From UBA5793 sp040255465 (GTDB taxonomy: Bacteria > Planctomycetota > Phycisphaerae > Phycisphaerales > UBA5793): a DNA stretch of 64,000 nt. Shown in pieces: positions 16,670 to 24,177 of the stretch. The position numbers and the translations under genes were made by a program. The stretch covers positions 813,198-877,197 of the forward strand of contig JBDZVA010000003.1 of assembly GCA_040255465.1 (NCBI GenBank). Direction: 5' to 3'. How positions within the stretch are numbered: the stretch's first letter is position 1; the number at the start of each line of letters is the position of its first letter. The notes beneath the pieces are model-generated. The model ran no database searches. It saw nothing but the letters and a program-made list of their open reading frames with translations, and was not told where the DNA came from.

Positions 16670-16701
16670 CTGTTGGCTCGCAGAGAGGGCTCGATCAACG
16701 C

Positions 16702-17619
16702 TCACGGCTCGTGGCGGTTCACGTAAGCCGTCCACTTCTTCACGTCAGTCGATCGAATGGCGTAGGTGCTGTACCGCACGTCGGCCGGCTGGGTGGCGTA
16801 GAAGACAACATCACGCACGATCCGCGTCTCATCCCCGGGGAGATCCTCGAGGTACCTGAGCAGTCTCCAGCGCTGTTCAAGCGAGATGGTGTCATCATTC
16901 ATTCGTTCGCGCAGCGCCTTGGTCAGGCGCGTCTTCACCGCACGCGTGTCGCTCGCACTTGCAATGCGACCCTGAAGATCAAACAGCAGCACGCCCACTC
17001 GCCGCATTCCCGTTTCGGGCATCGCGTCCGCGACCAGTTCGCGAAACTTCAGCGCCGGCTGGTTGAGCAACTCAACCTGCTTGTCCTCGAAATGCACCGC
17101 GTTCCACCGCTGCTCGAGTTCGGCCTTGACATCCGCATTGCGACCAGCTCCCAGCGCCAGCCGCTCCAGCGTCTTGTGGATCTCGGTGTTGGCCGAAGGA
17201 CAGCGCTCCAGTCGCGGCAGGTGCGCGATGAGCCGATCAAACGCGGCGTCGTCCATGCCCGACAGATCAACGTTGAAACTGAGCAGTTGCCAGCGAATGT
17301 AGGCGTCCACGGCGGCATCATCGCGATCCTGCACCTGAGTGATGGCGTCAATCACATCTTCGGCCCGGACACGATGCGCGAAGCTGTCAGCGAAATCCGG
17401 CTGCTGCCGCGGCAGGTTGCCGGTGCCGCGAAACGCCTGCCCCTCTTCCCGCAACTGCCCGATGGCCAGTTGCAACGCCATGTCCGGGGCGATCACGGGC
17501 GGCGCCACCACAGACGCGGGCTGCGGTTGAGTGGATGACGGCCGCTGCGCAGAGGCGTCAACCGCCGCAGCCAGCAGCAACGCCACTCCGAGATACTGGA
17601 TGGTCCGCCACGCGCTCAT
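16702..17619 (-). CDS. Exported hypothetical protein
   Basis: This 305-residue protein starts at the ATG at 17619 with a typical signal peptide (YLGVALLLAAAVDASAQ). The mature part begins with a Pro/Gln/Ser-rich stretch and is otherwise helical, with charged segments (RVRAEDVIDAITQVQDRDD, RLERCPSANTEIHKTLERL). I recognise no domain. It is probably secreted to the periplasm. It lies 32 bases upstream of the Gfo/Idh/MocA gene on the same strand and may be cotranscribed with it. Confidence 0.72.
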   Translation of the reverse strand: MSAWRTIQYLGVALLLAAAVDASAQRPSSTQPQPASVVAPPVIAPDMALQLAIGQLREEGQAFRGTGNLPRQQPDFADSFAHRVRAEDVIDAITQVQDRDDAAVDAYIRWQLLSFNVDLSGMDDAAFDRLIAHLPRLERCPSANTEIHKTLERLALGAGRNADVKAELEQRWNAVHFEDKQVELLNQPALKFRELVADAMPETGMRRVGVLLFDLQGRIASASDTRAVKTRLTKALRERMNDDTISLEQRWRLLRYLEDLPGDETRIVRDVVFYATQPADVRYSTYAIRSTDVKKWTAYVNRHEP

Positions 17620-17712
17620 CCGAGACTCCCACCCATCCACCGCAGGCATAGTACAAACAACCCGAGCGGCGAGCAAGCGACCCGCCCACCGCCACCAACC
17701 TCCAATGAATAA

Positions 17713-17732
17713 CCGCAGGCTCTCGCCTGCGG
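17713..17732 (-). terminator. Terminator of rpsG
   Basis: CCGCAGGC, a four-base loop and GCCTGCGG form a perfect eight-base-pair stem. Read on the reverse strand, the hairpin is followed by TTATTCATT. It lies 34 bases after the rpsG stop and before the next reverse-strand gene, as expected for an intrinsic terminator. Confidence 0.75.
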
Positions 17733-17765
17733 CTATGGGTTTCAATCATTCGTTGCCGGAGCCGC

Positions 17766-18260
17766 TTAGAACGCGAAGTGGGCAAACGCCTTGTTCGCAT
17801 CAGCCATGCGGTGCGTGTTGTCACGCGTGGTCATCGCCTTGCCTTCGCCCTTGGCGGCGTCGTACAACTCGCGGGCGAGGCGGTCGCACATCGGCTTGCC
17901 CTTCTCGCCGCGCGCTGCGTCGAGAATCCAGCGGAACGCAAGGCTCTGCTGACGCTTGCGATTCACCTGCACGGGAACCTGGTAGTTCGCTCCGCCGACG
18001 CGCTTGGAACGCACTTCGACCTGCGGGCGGACGTTGTTGATCGCTCGCTCGAACACTTCGATCGGCGAACGAGGCATGTCCGGGTTCTTGTCTTTCTCAA
18101 GGCGGTCGGCGATGCGATCAAACGCGTCATACACGACGCGCTCCGCCACCGACTTCTTGCCGTCGCTCATCACGCAGTTGATGAACCGCGCGAGCGTCAG
18201 GTTCTGAAACTTCGGATCCGGCCTGAGTTGCTTGTCTGCTTTGGTAATGCGTCCGGCCAT
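17766..18260 (-). CDS. rpsG: Ribosomal protein S7
   Basis: S7 binds the 3' major domain of 16S rRNA and helps form the 30S head. The 164-residue sequence shows the expected LARFINCVMSDGKKSVAERVVYDA N-terminal helix region, PIEVFERAINNVRPQVEVRSKRVGGANYQVP centre (quoted in parts: AINNVRPQVEVRSKRVGG and GANYQVPVQV) and MTTRDNTHRMADANKAFAHF C-terminus. It follows rpsL with a 167-base gap. In many bacteria fusA and tuf come next; here the operon ends at the hairpin and an unrelated gene follows. Confidence 0.97.
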   Translation of the reverse strand: MAGRITKADKQLRPDPKFQNLTLARFINCVMSDGKKSVAERVVYDAFDRIADRLEKDKNPDMPRSPIEVFERAINNVRPQVEVRSKRVGGANYQVPVQVNRKRQQSLAFRWILDAARGEKGKPMCDRLARELYDAAKGEGKAMTTRDNTHRMADANKAFAHFAF

Positions 18261-18427
18261 TTGAAACTCCTGTCTGGCTCATCCGGCCGATCGAATCCGA
18301 TCGGCCCATCTGTTCACCGCACCGATCTGGCGAGGCTCGATGCGATTACTTGCCGTGTGATTGCACTCGCGCCCACATTGAGCGCGAGGTAAGGTACTGG
18401 CGATTCCACCCGCCGCGTCGGCTGCGA

Positions 18428-18799
<372 letters not shown>

Positions 18800-18830
18800 A
18801 CCGACTCAACTCCGTATCTTTGATGTGCGG

Positions 18831-18860
18831 GGAGGCATTCCCACCAGGGAGGGCATTCCC
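18831..18860 (-). promoter_or_regulatory. Direct repeat in the rpsL leader
   Basis: GGAGGCATTCCC and GGAGGGCATTCCC lie head to tail about 30-60 bases upstream of the rpsL ATG, separated by five bases. Position and spacing suit an operator or a structured mRNA leader for autoregulation, but no known S7/S12 binding structure is recognisable. Confidence 0.35.
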
Positions 18861-19005
18861 ATCTTTCGAGACTGCAATCGTAGCCCCGGCCCCGGGCCGG
18901 TCCAGAGGAGGGGGAATCAGGCCATTGGGACTGCGGAGCGGGCCTGGGGGGGGTGAGGGGGTGGGGCCCTCCGGCGGGGCTCAGGATCTGCGAGGGTGAG
19001 GGGGT

Positions 19006-19081
19006 GAACCAGACTGAAGCGCGAGCGAAGAGTTCGACGCCGAATGGGGCGTTCGTCCTCGCTGGCGCGTCGGTCTGGTTG
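19006..19081 (+). repeat. Dispersed palindromic repeat, copy 1
   Basis: The segment reads ACCAGACTGAAGCGCGAGCG ... GTCCTCGCTGGCGCGTCGG ... TCTGGTT. Its ends are complementary (CCAGAC/GTCTGG; GCGAGCGA/TCGCTGGCGC, imperfect). A related copy in the opposite orientation lies at 45058-45160. Both are intergenic, one near the start of rpsL and one behind the CcsA gene. By memory, similar GAAGCGCGAGCGAGG elements are frequent between genes in planctomycetes. Confidence 0.65.
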
Positions 19082-19230
19082 GGGTGAGTGAGGCACGTCT
19101 ACCTATAGGGATTCGCGTGCGCGGGTGTGCGGGGGCGGGTTGATTTGCGGGTCGTGAGGGCAGGTCGGGCGGGAGACGAGCGGCCGGGACGGCGAAGTTT
19201 TTTCGGGCCTCAGGCAGTCGCAGTGCGGCT

Positions 19231-19742
19231 TTCAGAAAATGTGCTCAACAAAACCCGTGCCAACACGGAGATGCACCATGTTGGGAACTTTTCATGCGCG
19301 CCAGAGCGCTCCTGTGCGCGATTTTTGAGCGCGGTGGTGCGCTTGCGAGCGCTTCCGTGCAAACGAGCGCCTCTGTGCGGGACGAATCAGGAATTTTCGT
19401 CGATTTTCATTTTTCTGAGGGGGGTGATTTTGAGTTTTGCTCAACTTTTCTGCGTTTTCAAAAAGTCGGCGCACGGGATGCAGTTTGGATGGTGCGCGTG
19501 TGTGCGGCAGGCGGAAGAGATTCACCACGGAGTCACGGAGAACACAGAGAAATCACAAAGAGAGGCGTGGGATTGGGTGGAAAGGCAGGAGAAAGAGAAC
19601 TTACCGCGGCCATTCGACTTGTCGCTCAGGCCCCTTTCGGGGAGATCGCAGAGAAGAAGAGTTGGGTTGGGTCGTAGGTCGGGACAAGGCTGGGTCGGAG
19701 ATCCTGAGCCAAGCCGAAGGGCGCAGGCCCGGCGGGTTGGGC
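19231..19742 (+). repeat. Large dispersed repeat, copy A
   Basis: About 280 bases (19231-19512) match the reverse complement of the end of the window (63709-64000) with few differences, including a fully identical 85-base block at 19365-19449 against 63778-63862. A looser second part follows in both copies: TTCACCACGGAGTCACGGAG-type sequence, then GTAGGTCGGGACAAGGCT and GGCCCGGCGGGTT. No reading frame across it looks like a protein. It holds four spaced GAGCGC-N4-GTGC motifs. Confidence 0.85.
19304..19378 (+). repeat. Four GAGCGC-N4-GTGC iterations
   Basis: GAGCGC, any four bases, then GTGC occurs four times, starting at 19304, 19327, 19347 and 19365 (steps of 23, 20 and 18 bases). The inverted copy near 63850-63925 keeps the first and last exactly and the middle two with small changes. 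This looks like iterated binding sites inside the large repeat. Confidence 0.7.
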
Positions 19743-19853
19743 GATCGGCGTCGGGTCTTGTCACCCATTCACCCATTCATCCCATCACCCAGTCATGGCA
19801 ACGCCGCGGAGGTGATCGGGTGACAAGGTGACGCGATGAGCGGGTGTGAGCAG

Positions 19854-19947
19854 GCGCCGAGGAGGAGGCAGCCGATGGCGCGTCGGCCGAGTCTGCGGAG
19901 GGTGGCGGCGGAGCCGGGGGGGCATTGGGGGATGGCATTGCGGGGGT
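19854..19947 (-). pseudogene. Fragment of a zinc-ribbon membrane protein gene (N-terminal module)
   Basis: On the reverse strand this segment translates to PPGSAATLRRLGRRAIGCLLLGA, the start of the proteins at 61524 and 62777, with high nucleotide identity. The homology stops after about 25 codons and the rest of the gene is missing. Next to the start codon this copy has seven C where the intact gene has six, so the ATG is out of frame with the module. It is therefore a dead fragment. It lies about 110 bases beyond copy A of the large repeat. Confidence 0.8.
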
Positions 19948-20052
19948 TGGTCACGCACGGTGAGGCTAGTCTGACCTCGTGAGAGGTGCGCTGCACCTCC
20001 GATCGATCTCGAAATATGTGAACAGGTTCCGCGAAATCCGTCTGATTTGCGC

Positions 20053-20081
20053 TTGCATCATCTTCAAACTTGCGGCATAAT
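20053..20081 (+). promoter_or_regulatory. Candidate promoter of the FG-GAP protein gene
   Basis: TTGCAT and CATAAT, separated by 17 bases, resemble a sigma-70-type -35/-10 pair, with a weak -35 and a good -10. The site lies about 115 bases upstream of the start at 20195, in an otherwise gene-free stretch. Confidence 0.4.
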
Positions 20082-20194
20082 GCTGATCAGTACCGAGTCC
20101 ATGGCTAGTCGGCGTTCACTTCGTCTGTACCATGGGCTCTGGCTCGACAACTGAACGCGAACGCCGGATCGATGAGCTAGAAGAGGAGCGGGCG

Positions 20195-21742
20195 ATGTCA
20201 ATCAGAGAACGCAGTGGTCTGATTCCGTGGGTCGTGGCGATGTGCTTGATTGTAAGTCCGTATTGGATTCAAAGCGTCGGCGCACAGTGCAATCTGCTGG
20301 AAACACGTCAGCTCTTACCTCCAGATGTTCGTGCAGATGACCAGTTCGGATCATCGGTGGCCATTGGCGGGCGCATTGCAGTGGTGGGTGCCGCTCACGA
20401 TATTTCGGAGAGGTACACATCGGGGACGGCATATCTATTCGATGCCGGTACTGGTCAGCAGATTGCCAAGTTCTACCGTGAGAATGCGCAGGCGTACGAT
20501 CAGTTTGGTTGTGCAGTGGCGATTGACGGCTCCACCGTTGTTGTCGGGGCCAAGACCTGTGAAGGCCAGGGCCTGCGTTATGGCGCTGCCTTTGTGTTTG
20601 ACATCTCCGATTCGGAGAATCCCGTCGAAACGCATCGTCTCGAGGCGCTCGATCCTCACGTGACTGACGATCTAGGCAAATCCGTCGCGGTGAGCGGTCG
20701 GCTCGCTCTTGTTGGCGCACCTGATAAGGACGGTGGACTGGGGGCAGCCTATTTGTTTGATGTTACGACCGGCGAGCAACTTGCCAAATTGGAGGCAAAC
20801 GATGGGGAGAGGGGAGACCTTTTCGGCTTTGCCGTGGCAATCGAGAGTAATGTGGCCTTGATCTCGGCGGTTCGAGATTTGCAGAGTGGAGTGCAGTCTG
20901 GGTCGGTCTACGTCTTTGATGTGTCCGACCCGCGAAATCCGATGGAAACGGACAAGTGGAGTATCTCGAACAACGCTCCCGATGCGCAGTTTGGTCGCAG
21001 CGTAGCTCTGGACGGTTCGCTGGCGTTGATTGGCGCTTTCCAAGACCTGGGGAACGGGCAGGGTAGCGGTGCGGCGTATCTCTTTGATATTCCCAGCGGA
21101 ACACAGGTGGCGCGACTCGTTCCCGAATTTGCAACCGGTCTGGCGCTTTACGGCTGTAGTGTGGGAATGAGTGGGAATCGAATCGTCATCGGAGCATATA
21201 AGGATGACGATTACGGACGCGACTCAGGGTCGGCCTACGTGTATGACATCTCGCAGCCGGCTCAACCCGTCCTGATCGGAAAGTGCCTGGCGAACTTCGG
21301 AAACTCGATGGACTACTTTGGTTCCCGTGTTGACATCAGCGAATCCACGGTAGTTGTTGGTAGCGAGTTCGTGGATCAGCGCGGCGGTGATTCTGGTTCT
21401 GCATATCTGTTTGATACCGACCGCTGTCGTCTGGAACTTGGTGCCGAAGGGGTCTGTCCTGGGAGACTCGTTCTGACAGTGGAGAGCGCCACGCCGGGCG
21501 CGCAGGTGGTGCTACTCGGTGCTCTGGGCACTAGCGTAGTGCGTCTTCCGTCCGGTGGACCGTGCCCGGGAATCTCCGTAAACCTCGACCGATCGGTCGT
21601 GCAGGTGCGTAGCACGACTGCGGATGGTGATGGGGCTGCCGTGTTCTACGGACGCGTCAGTCAGCAGTACTGTGGCCGCGCTTTTGTGCAGGGATTGGAC
21701 TTGTCCGATTGTCGGACTTCGAATGTGGAGCGTGTACAGTAG
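20195..21742 (+). CDS. Secreted FG-GAP beta-propeller protein
   Basis: The 515-residue protein starts at the ATG at 20195 after an AGGAG ribosome binding site. A signal peptide ends near residue 32 (VGAQC). Seven repeats of the pattern DxFGxSVAxxGxxxxVGA follow, for example DDQFGSSVAIGGRIAVVGA, DQFGCAVAIDGSTVVVGAK and DYFGSRVDISESTVVVGS, consistent with a seven-bladed propeller of the FG-GAP type. The C-terminal 95 residues form a separate beta-rich domain with several cysteines. It is probably exported or at the surface. Codon use looks less GC-biased than in the neighbours, and repeats lie on both sides, so transfer is possible. The ligand is unknown. Confidence 0.85.
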   Translation: MSIRERSGLIPWVVAMCLIVSPYWIQSVGAQCNLLETRQLLPPDVRADDQFGSSVAIGGRIAVVGAAHDISERYTSGTAYLFDAGTGQQIAKFYRENAQAYDQFGCAVAIDGSTVVVGAKTCEGQGLRYGAAFVFDISDSENPVETHRLEALDPHVTDDLGKSVAVSGRLALVGAPDKDGGLGAAYLFDVTTGEQLAKLEANDGERGDLFGFAVAIESNVALISAVRDLQSGVQSGSVYVFDVSDPRNPMETDKWSISNNAPDAQFGRSVALDGSLALIGAFQDLGNGQGSGAAYLFDIPSGTQVARLVPEFATGLALYGCSVGMSGNRIVIGAYKDDDYGRDSGSAYVYDISQPAQPVLIGKCLANFGNSMDYFGSRVDISESTVVVGSEFVDQRGGDSGSAYLFDTDRCRLELGAEGVCPGRLVLTVESATPGAQVVLLGALGTSVVRLPSGGPCPGISVNLDRSVVQVRSTTADGDGAAVFYGRVSQQYCGRAFVQGLDLSDCRTSNVERVQ

Positions 21743-21937
21743 GCCGGCGTGACGGGTGCACCCGGACAGGGCCGCTGACTCCGCTCGATGCCAAGTCCCT
21801 CTACTTGACGTATTCTCTGCGCGATCGATCCTCCGACCCGGTGGGATGTGCTCCCAGCGCGTCACCAATCGGTACCCAACGCGATGCTTGTTGGTGCGCA
21901 AGCGCGAGCGTGCGGCTCACGCTGAGGAACGGCGCTG

Positions 21938-22363
21938 CTACTTTTCGAAGATGTAGAACGCGAAACCCATCGTCTCATGGCCCCACTGGTGGATTGCGGC
22001 GTTCCAGGATTGCCAGTGTTTGAGCCTGGCGATCGCGTTCGGATCGTCGGGTGATTCGACGGCGCGCTGCTGGGCGGTGCGGAAGAAGGCGGATTCGAAT
22101 TCGTTCCACTCGGCAGGTGAACTCGTTTCCGTGCGAATGAGTTTCAGGCCTGCTGATTCGGCGGTGGCGATGTTGGCTTCGTGGGTGAGCAGTTCGCTGG
22201 CTTCGAGGCCGGTTGCGTGGAGGTGGGGTTGTTGGGGAGGGTGCTGCGCCTCGTCGCCTATGTGGGGCTCGCGCGGGCGTGGTAGGTCGAACGCCAAATG
22301 CCCGACGGGTGTCCAGCACCGCGTGCTGACGCGTGCGGCTCGTTCATCCAAATCCTCGCTCAC
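21938..22363 (-). pseudogene. Remnant of a SAM-dependent methyltransferase gene
   Basis: The C-terminal 85 or so residues (THEANIATAESAGLKL ... EWNEFESAFF ... WNAAIHQWGHETMGFAFYIF) resemble the end of class I SAM-dependent methyltransferases, where a THEEN-AEAAGF-like stretch and a W...WG...GF...Y pattern close the fold. The preceding 55 residues do not resemble a methyltransferase core; no GxGxG SAM-binding loop is present, and the sequence runs into tandem repeats. I read this as a 5'-truncated gene. Real homology probably covers only about 21938-22225. Confidence 0.6.
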
Positions 22364-22625
22364 GCCTCTCCTTCGACAGGCTCAGGACCGGATGGGGCTC
22401 GCTTTGGGCGTCGAATGCCGGTCGGAGCGAACACGCGCTTCCTGACCCTTCGAGAGGCTCAGGGTCCGTGGACGGGCACGGCTCGTTGATCGAAATCCTC
22501 GCTCACGCGCCTCCTTCGACAGGCTCAGGACCAGACGGGGGCTCGCTTTGGACGTCGAATGCCGGCCGGAGCAAAAACCCGCTTCCTGACGGGCGCGGCT
22601 CGTTGATCGAAATCCTCGCTCACGC
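22330..22625 (+). repeat. Tandem repeat with TTCGACAGGCTCAGG elements
   Basis: A unit of about 120-145 bases is repeated twice in full and once in part: GGCTCGTT-ATC-AAATCCTCGCTCACGC, a CCTTCGACAGGCTCAGGACC element, GGCTCGCTTTGG, GTCGAATGCCGG and GCTTCCTGAC (shown as separate motifs). The first unit carries an extra CCTTCGAGAGGCTCAGGG element. The CTTCGACAGGCTCAGG core is a repeat type found between genes in many bacteria, and a related copy lies inside radA. The tandem array keeps one frame open, but its product has no protein character. Confidence 0.8.
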
Positions 22626-22678
22626 GTCGGGCTCGCTCACGCGCCGTTGATCGCCGTTTGTTTGGCTACAGTGTCGCC

Positions 22679-24154
22679 ATGGCCAAGGCGCATCGGTCTT
22701 TTGTGTGTGATCAGTGCGGGGCGGTGTCGCCTCGGTGGATGGGCAAGTGCCCGGAGTGCGGGGCGTGGGACTCGCTCGAGGAGTTCACGCCCAGTGCGGC
22801 CGGGGGGTCGGACAAGAAGGATCCGCAGCGGGGGCTGGCGGAGGCGTGGGCGATGGAGGGGGCCGTCGCGGCGGGGAGCCCCGAGGCGGTGCGGCTGGGG
22901 GCGGTCGAGCCGCTCGATGTGCCGCGGCTAGCGACGGGGATCGGCGAGTTCGACCGGGTGCTGGGGGGCGGGCTGGTGCCGGGCTCGACGGTGCTCATCG
23001 GCGGCGAGCCGGGCATCGGCAAATCGACACTCATGCTGCAGGCGGCGGCGAAGGTCGCGGCCGCCGGGCGAAGCGTGCTCTACGTGACCAGCGAGGAGAG
23101 CAGCCAGCAGATCCAGATGCGGGCGCAGCGGCTGGGCGGCGCAGGAGAAGCGACGGGGGGAAGAGAAGCGAAGGCGCCCTTCGACAAACTCAGGGTTCAA
23201 GAACAAGCGGGGATGGATGATCTTTTTGTCTTGGCGGACACGAACCTGGCGCGGATCTTTGCGCAGGCGAGCAAGGTCAGGCCGGCGGTGCTGGTGATCG
23301 ATTCGGTGCAGATGATTTACAACGCGTCGCTCGATGCCTCGCCAGGCTCGATGACGCAACTGCGGCGATGCTGCATGGAGCTGGTGTACCTGGCGAAGAG
23401 CACGCAGATGGCGATCGTGCTGGTGGGGCACGTGACCAAGGACGGGCAGGTCGCCGGGCCGCGTTTGCTCGAGCATCTTGTCGATGCGGTGCTGTACTTT
23501 GAAGGGGACCGGTACCACGCGCACCGGATCGTGCGCGGCGTGAAGAACCGCTTTGGCACAACGCTGGAGATCGGCCTCTTTGAGATGAGCGAGACGGGTC
23601 TGCGCGAGGTGGTCGATCCCTCGGGCGTGCTGAGCAGCGACCCGGCGACAGCACAGCCGACGCCGGGCTGCATGATCGTGCCGGCGATGCAGGGCAGCCG
23701 GTGTTTCATGGTGGAGGTGCAGGCGCTGACGGCGGCGGGGATTCTCGGCGCGGCCAAGCGGCGCGTGTCGGGGCTGGATGCGAACCGGCTGAGCATGATC
23801 CTGGCCGTGCTCGAGCAGCACGGCGGATTGCGACTGGCTGACCAGGATGTGTTTGCCAGTGTGGTGGGCGGGATGAAGATCGCCGAACCAGCCGCGGACC
23901 TGGGGCTGGCGCTGGCGATTGCGGGCTCTCATCTGCGCAAAGCGGGAGCCCCGGGGACGATTGCGCTGGGCGAAGTGGGGCTGAGCGGCGAGGTGCGGCG
24001 AGTGAGCCAGATCGAGCAGCGATTGCGCGAGGCGGCGCGATTGGGCTTCAAACGGGCTTTGGCGCCTGTGGGGGCGGTGGAGGGCAAGGGGAAAGGGGGG
24101 ATTGAAATCGTGGCGGTGAAATCCATAAGCAGCGCGTTGGAGGCTTGGCGTTAG
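22679..24154 (+). CDS. radA: DNA repair protein RadA with in-frame repeat insertion
   Basis: RadA (Sms) is a RecA-related hexameric ATPase that helps branch migration in recombinational repair. The 491-residue protein has an N-terminal zinc finger (CDQCGAVSPRWMGKCPECG) at about residues 10-28, Walker A GGEPGIGKST near residue 110, Walker B VLVIDSVQ, the RadA-specific KNRFG motif near residue 291 and a C-terminal Lon-protease-like domain. Between the RAQRL helix and LADTN, about residues 151-180, some 20-25 extra residues include APFDKLRVQEQ, the translation of a palindromic repeat. The frame is intact. The start is the ATG at 22679, right before the zinc finger. Confidence 0.95.
   Translation: MAKAHRSFVCDQCGAVSPRWMGKCPECGAWDSLEEFTPSAAGGSDKKDPQRGLAEAWAMEGAVAAGSPEAVRLGAVEPLDVPRLATGIGEFDRVLGGGLVPGSTVLIGGEPGIGKSTLMLQAAAKVAAAGRSVLYVTSEESSQQIQMRAQRLGGAGEATGGREAKAPFDKLRVQEQAGMDDLFVLADTNLARIFAQASKVRPAVLVIDSVQMIYNASLDASPGSMTQLRRCCMELVYLAKSTQMAIVLVGHVTKDGQVAGPRLLEHLVDAVLYFEGDRYHAHRIVRGVKNRFGTTLEIGLFEMSETGLREVVDPSGVLSSDPATAQPTPGCMIVPAMQGSRCFMVEVQALTAAGILGAAKRRVSGLDANRLSMILAVLEQHGGLRLADQDVFASVVGGMKIAEPAADLGLALAIAGSHLRKAGAPGTIALGEVGLSGEVRRVSQIEQRLREAARLGFKRALAPVGAVEGKGKGGIEIVAVKSISSALEAWR
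23176..23202 (+). repeat. Palindromic repeat inside radA
   Basis: CCCTTCGACAAACTCAGGG belongs to the same family as the CCTTCGACAGGCTCAGG elements at 22368-22530. In radA it is translated as PFDKLRV, a familiar peptide signature of this repeat. It coincides with the extra loop of this RadA compared with the E. coli sequence as I remember it. Confidence 0.75.
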
Positions 24155-24177
24155 AATGAAGCCGGAGCAACGCACCT

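Noticed and set aside
19294..19677. Possible small protein encoded by the large repeat
   Set aside because: A frame containing DESGIFVDFHFSEGG is open in both copies, but the starts differ, the rest diverges out of frame, and the shared peptide only mirrors nucleotide identity. I keep the repeat as non-coding for now.
22330..22625. CRISPR array
   Set aside because: The repeat units are 120 bases or more with unequal length and no short conserved repeat with unique spacers; there are no cas genes.
22333..22650. 105-codon frame across the tandem repeats
   Set aside because: The periodic translation (GSLIEILAHA, SNAGRS) simply follows the DNA repeat; there is no ribosome binding site or homology.
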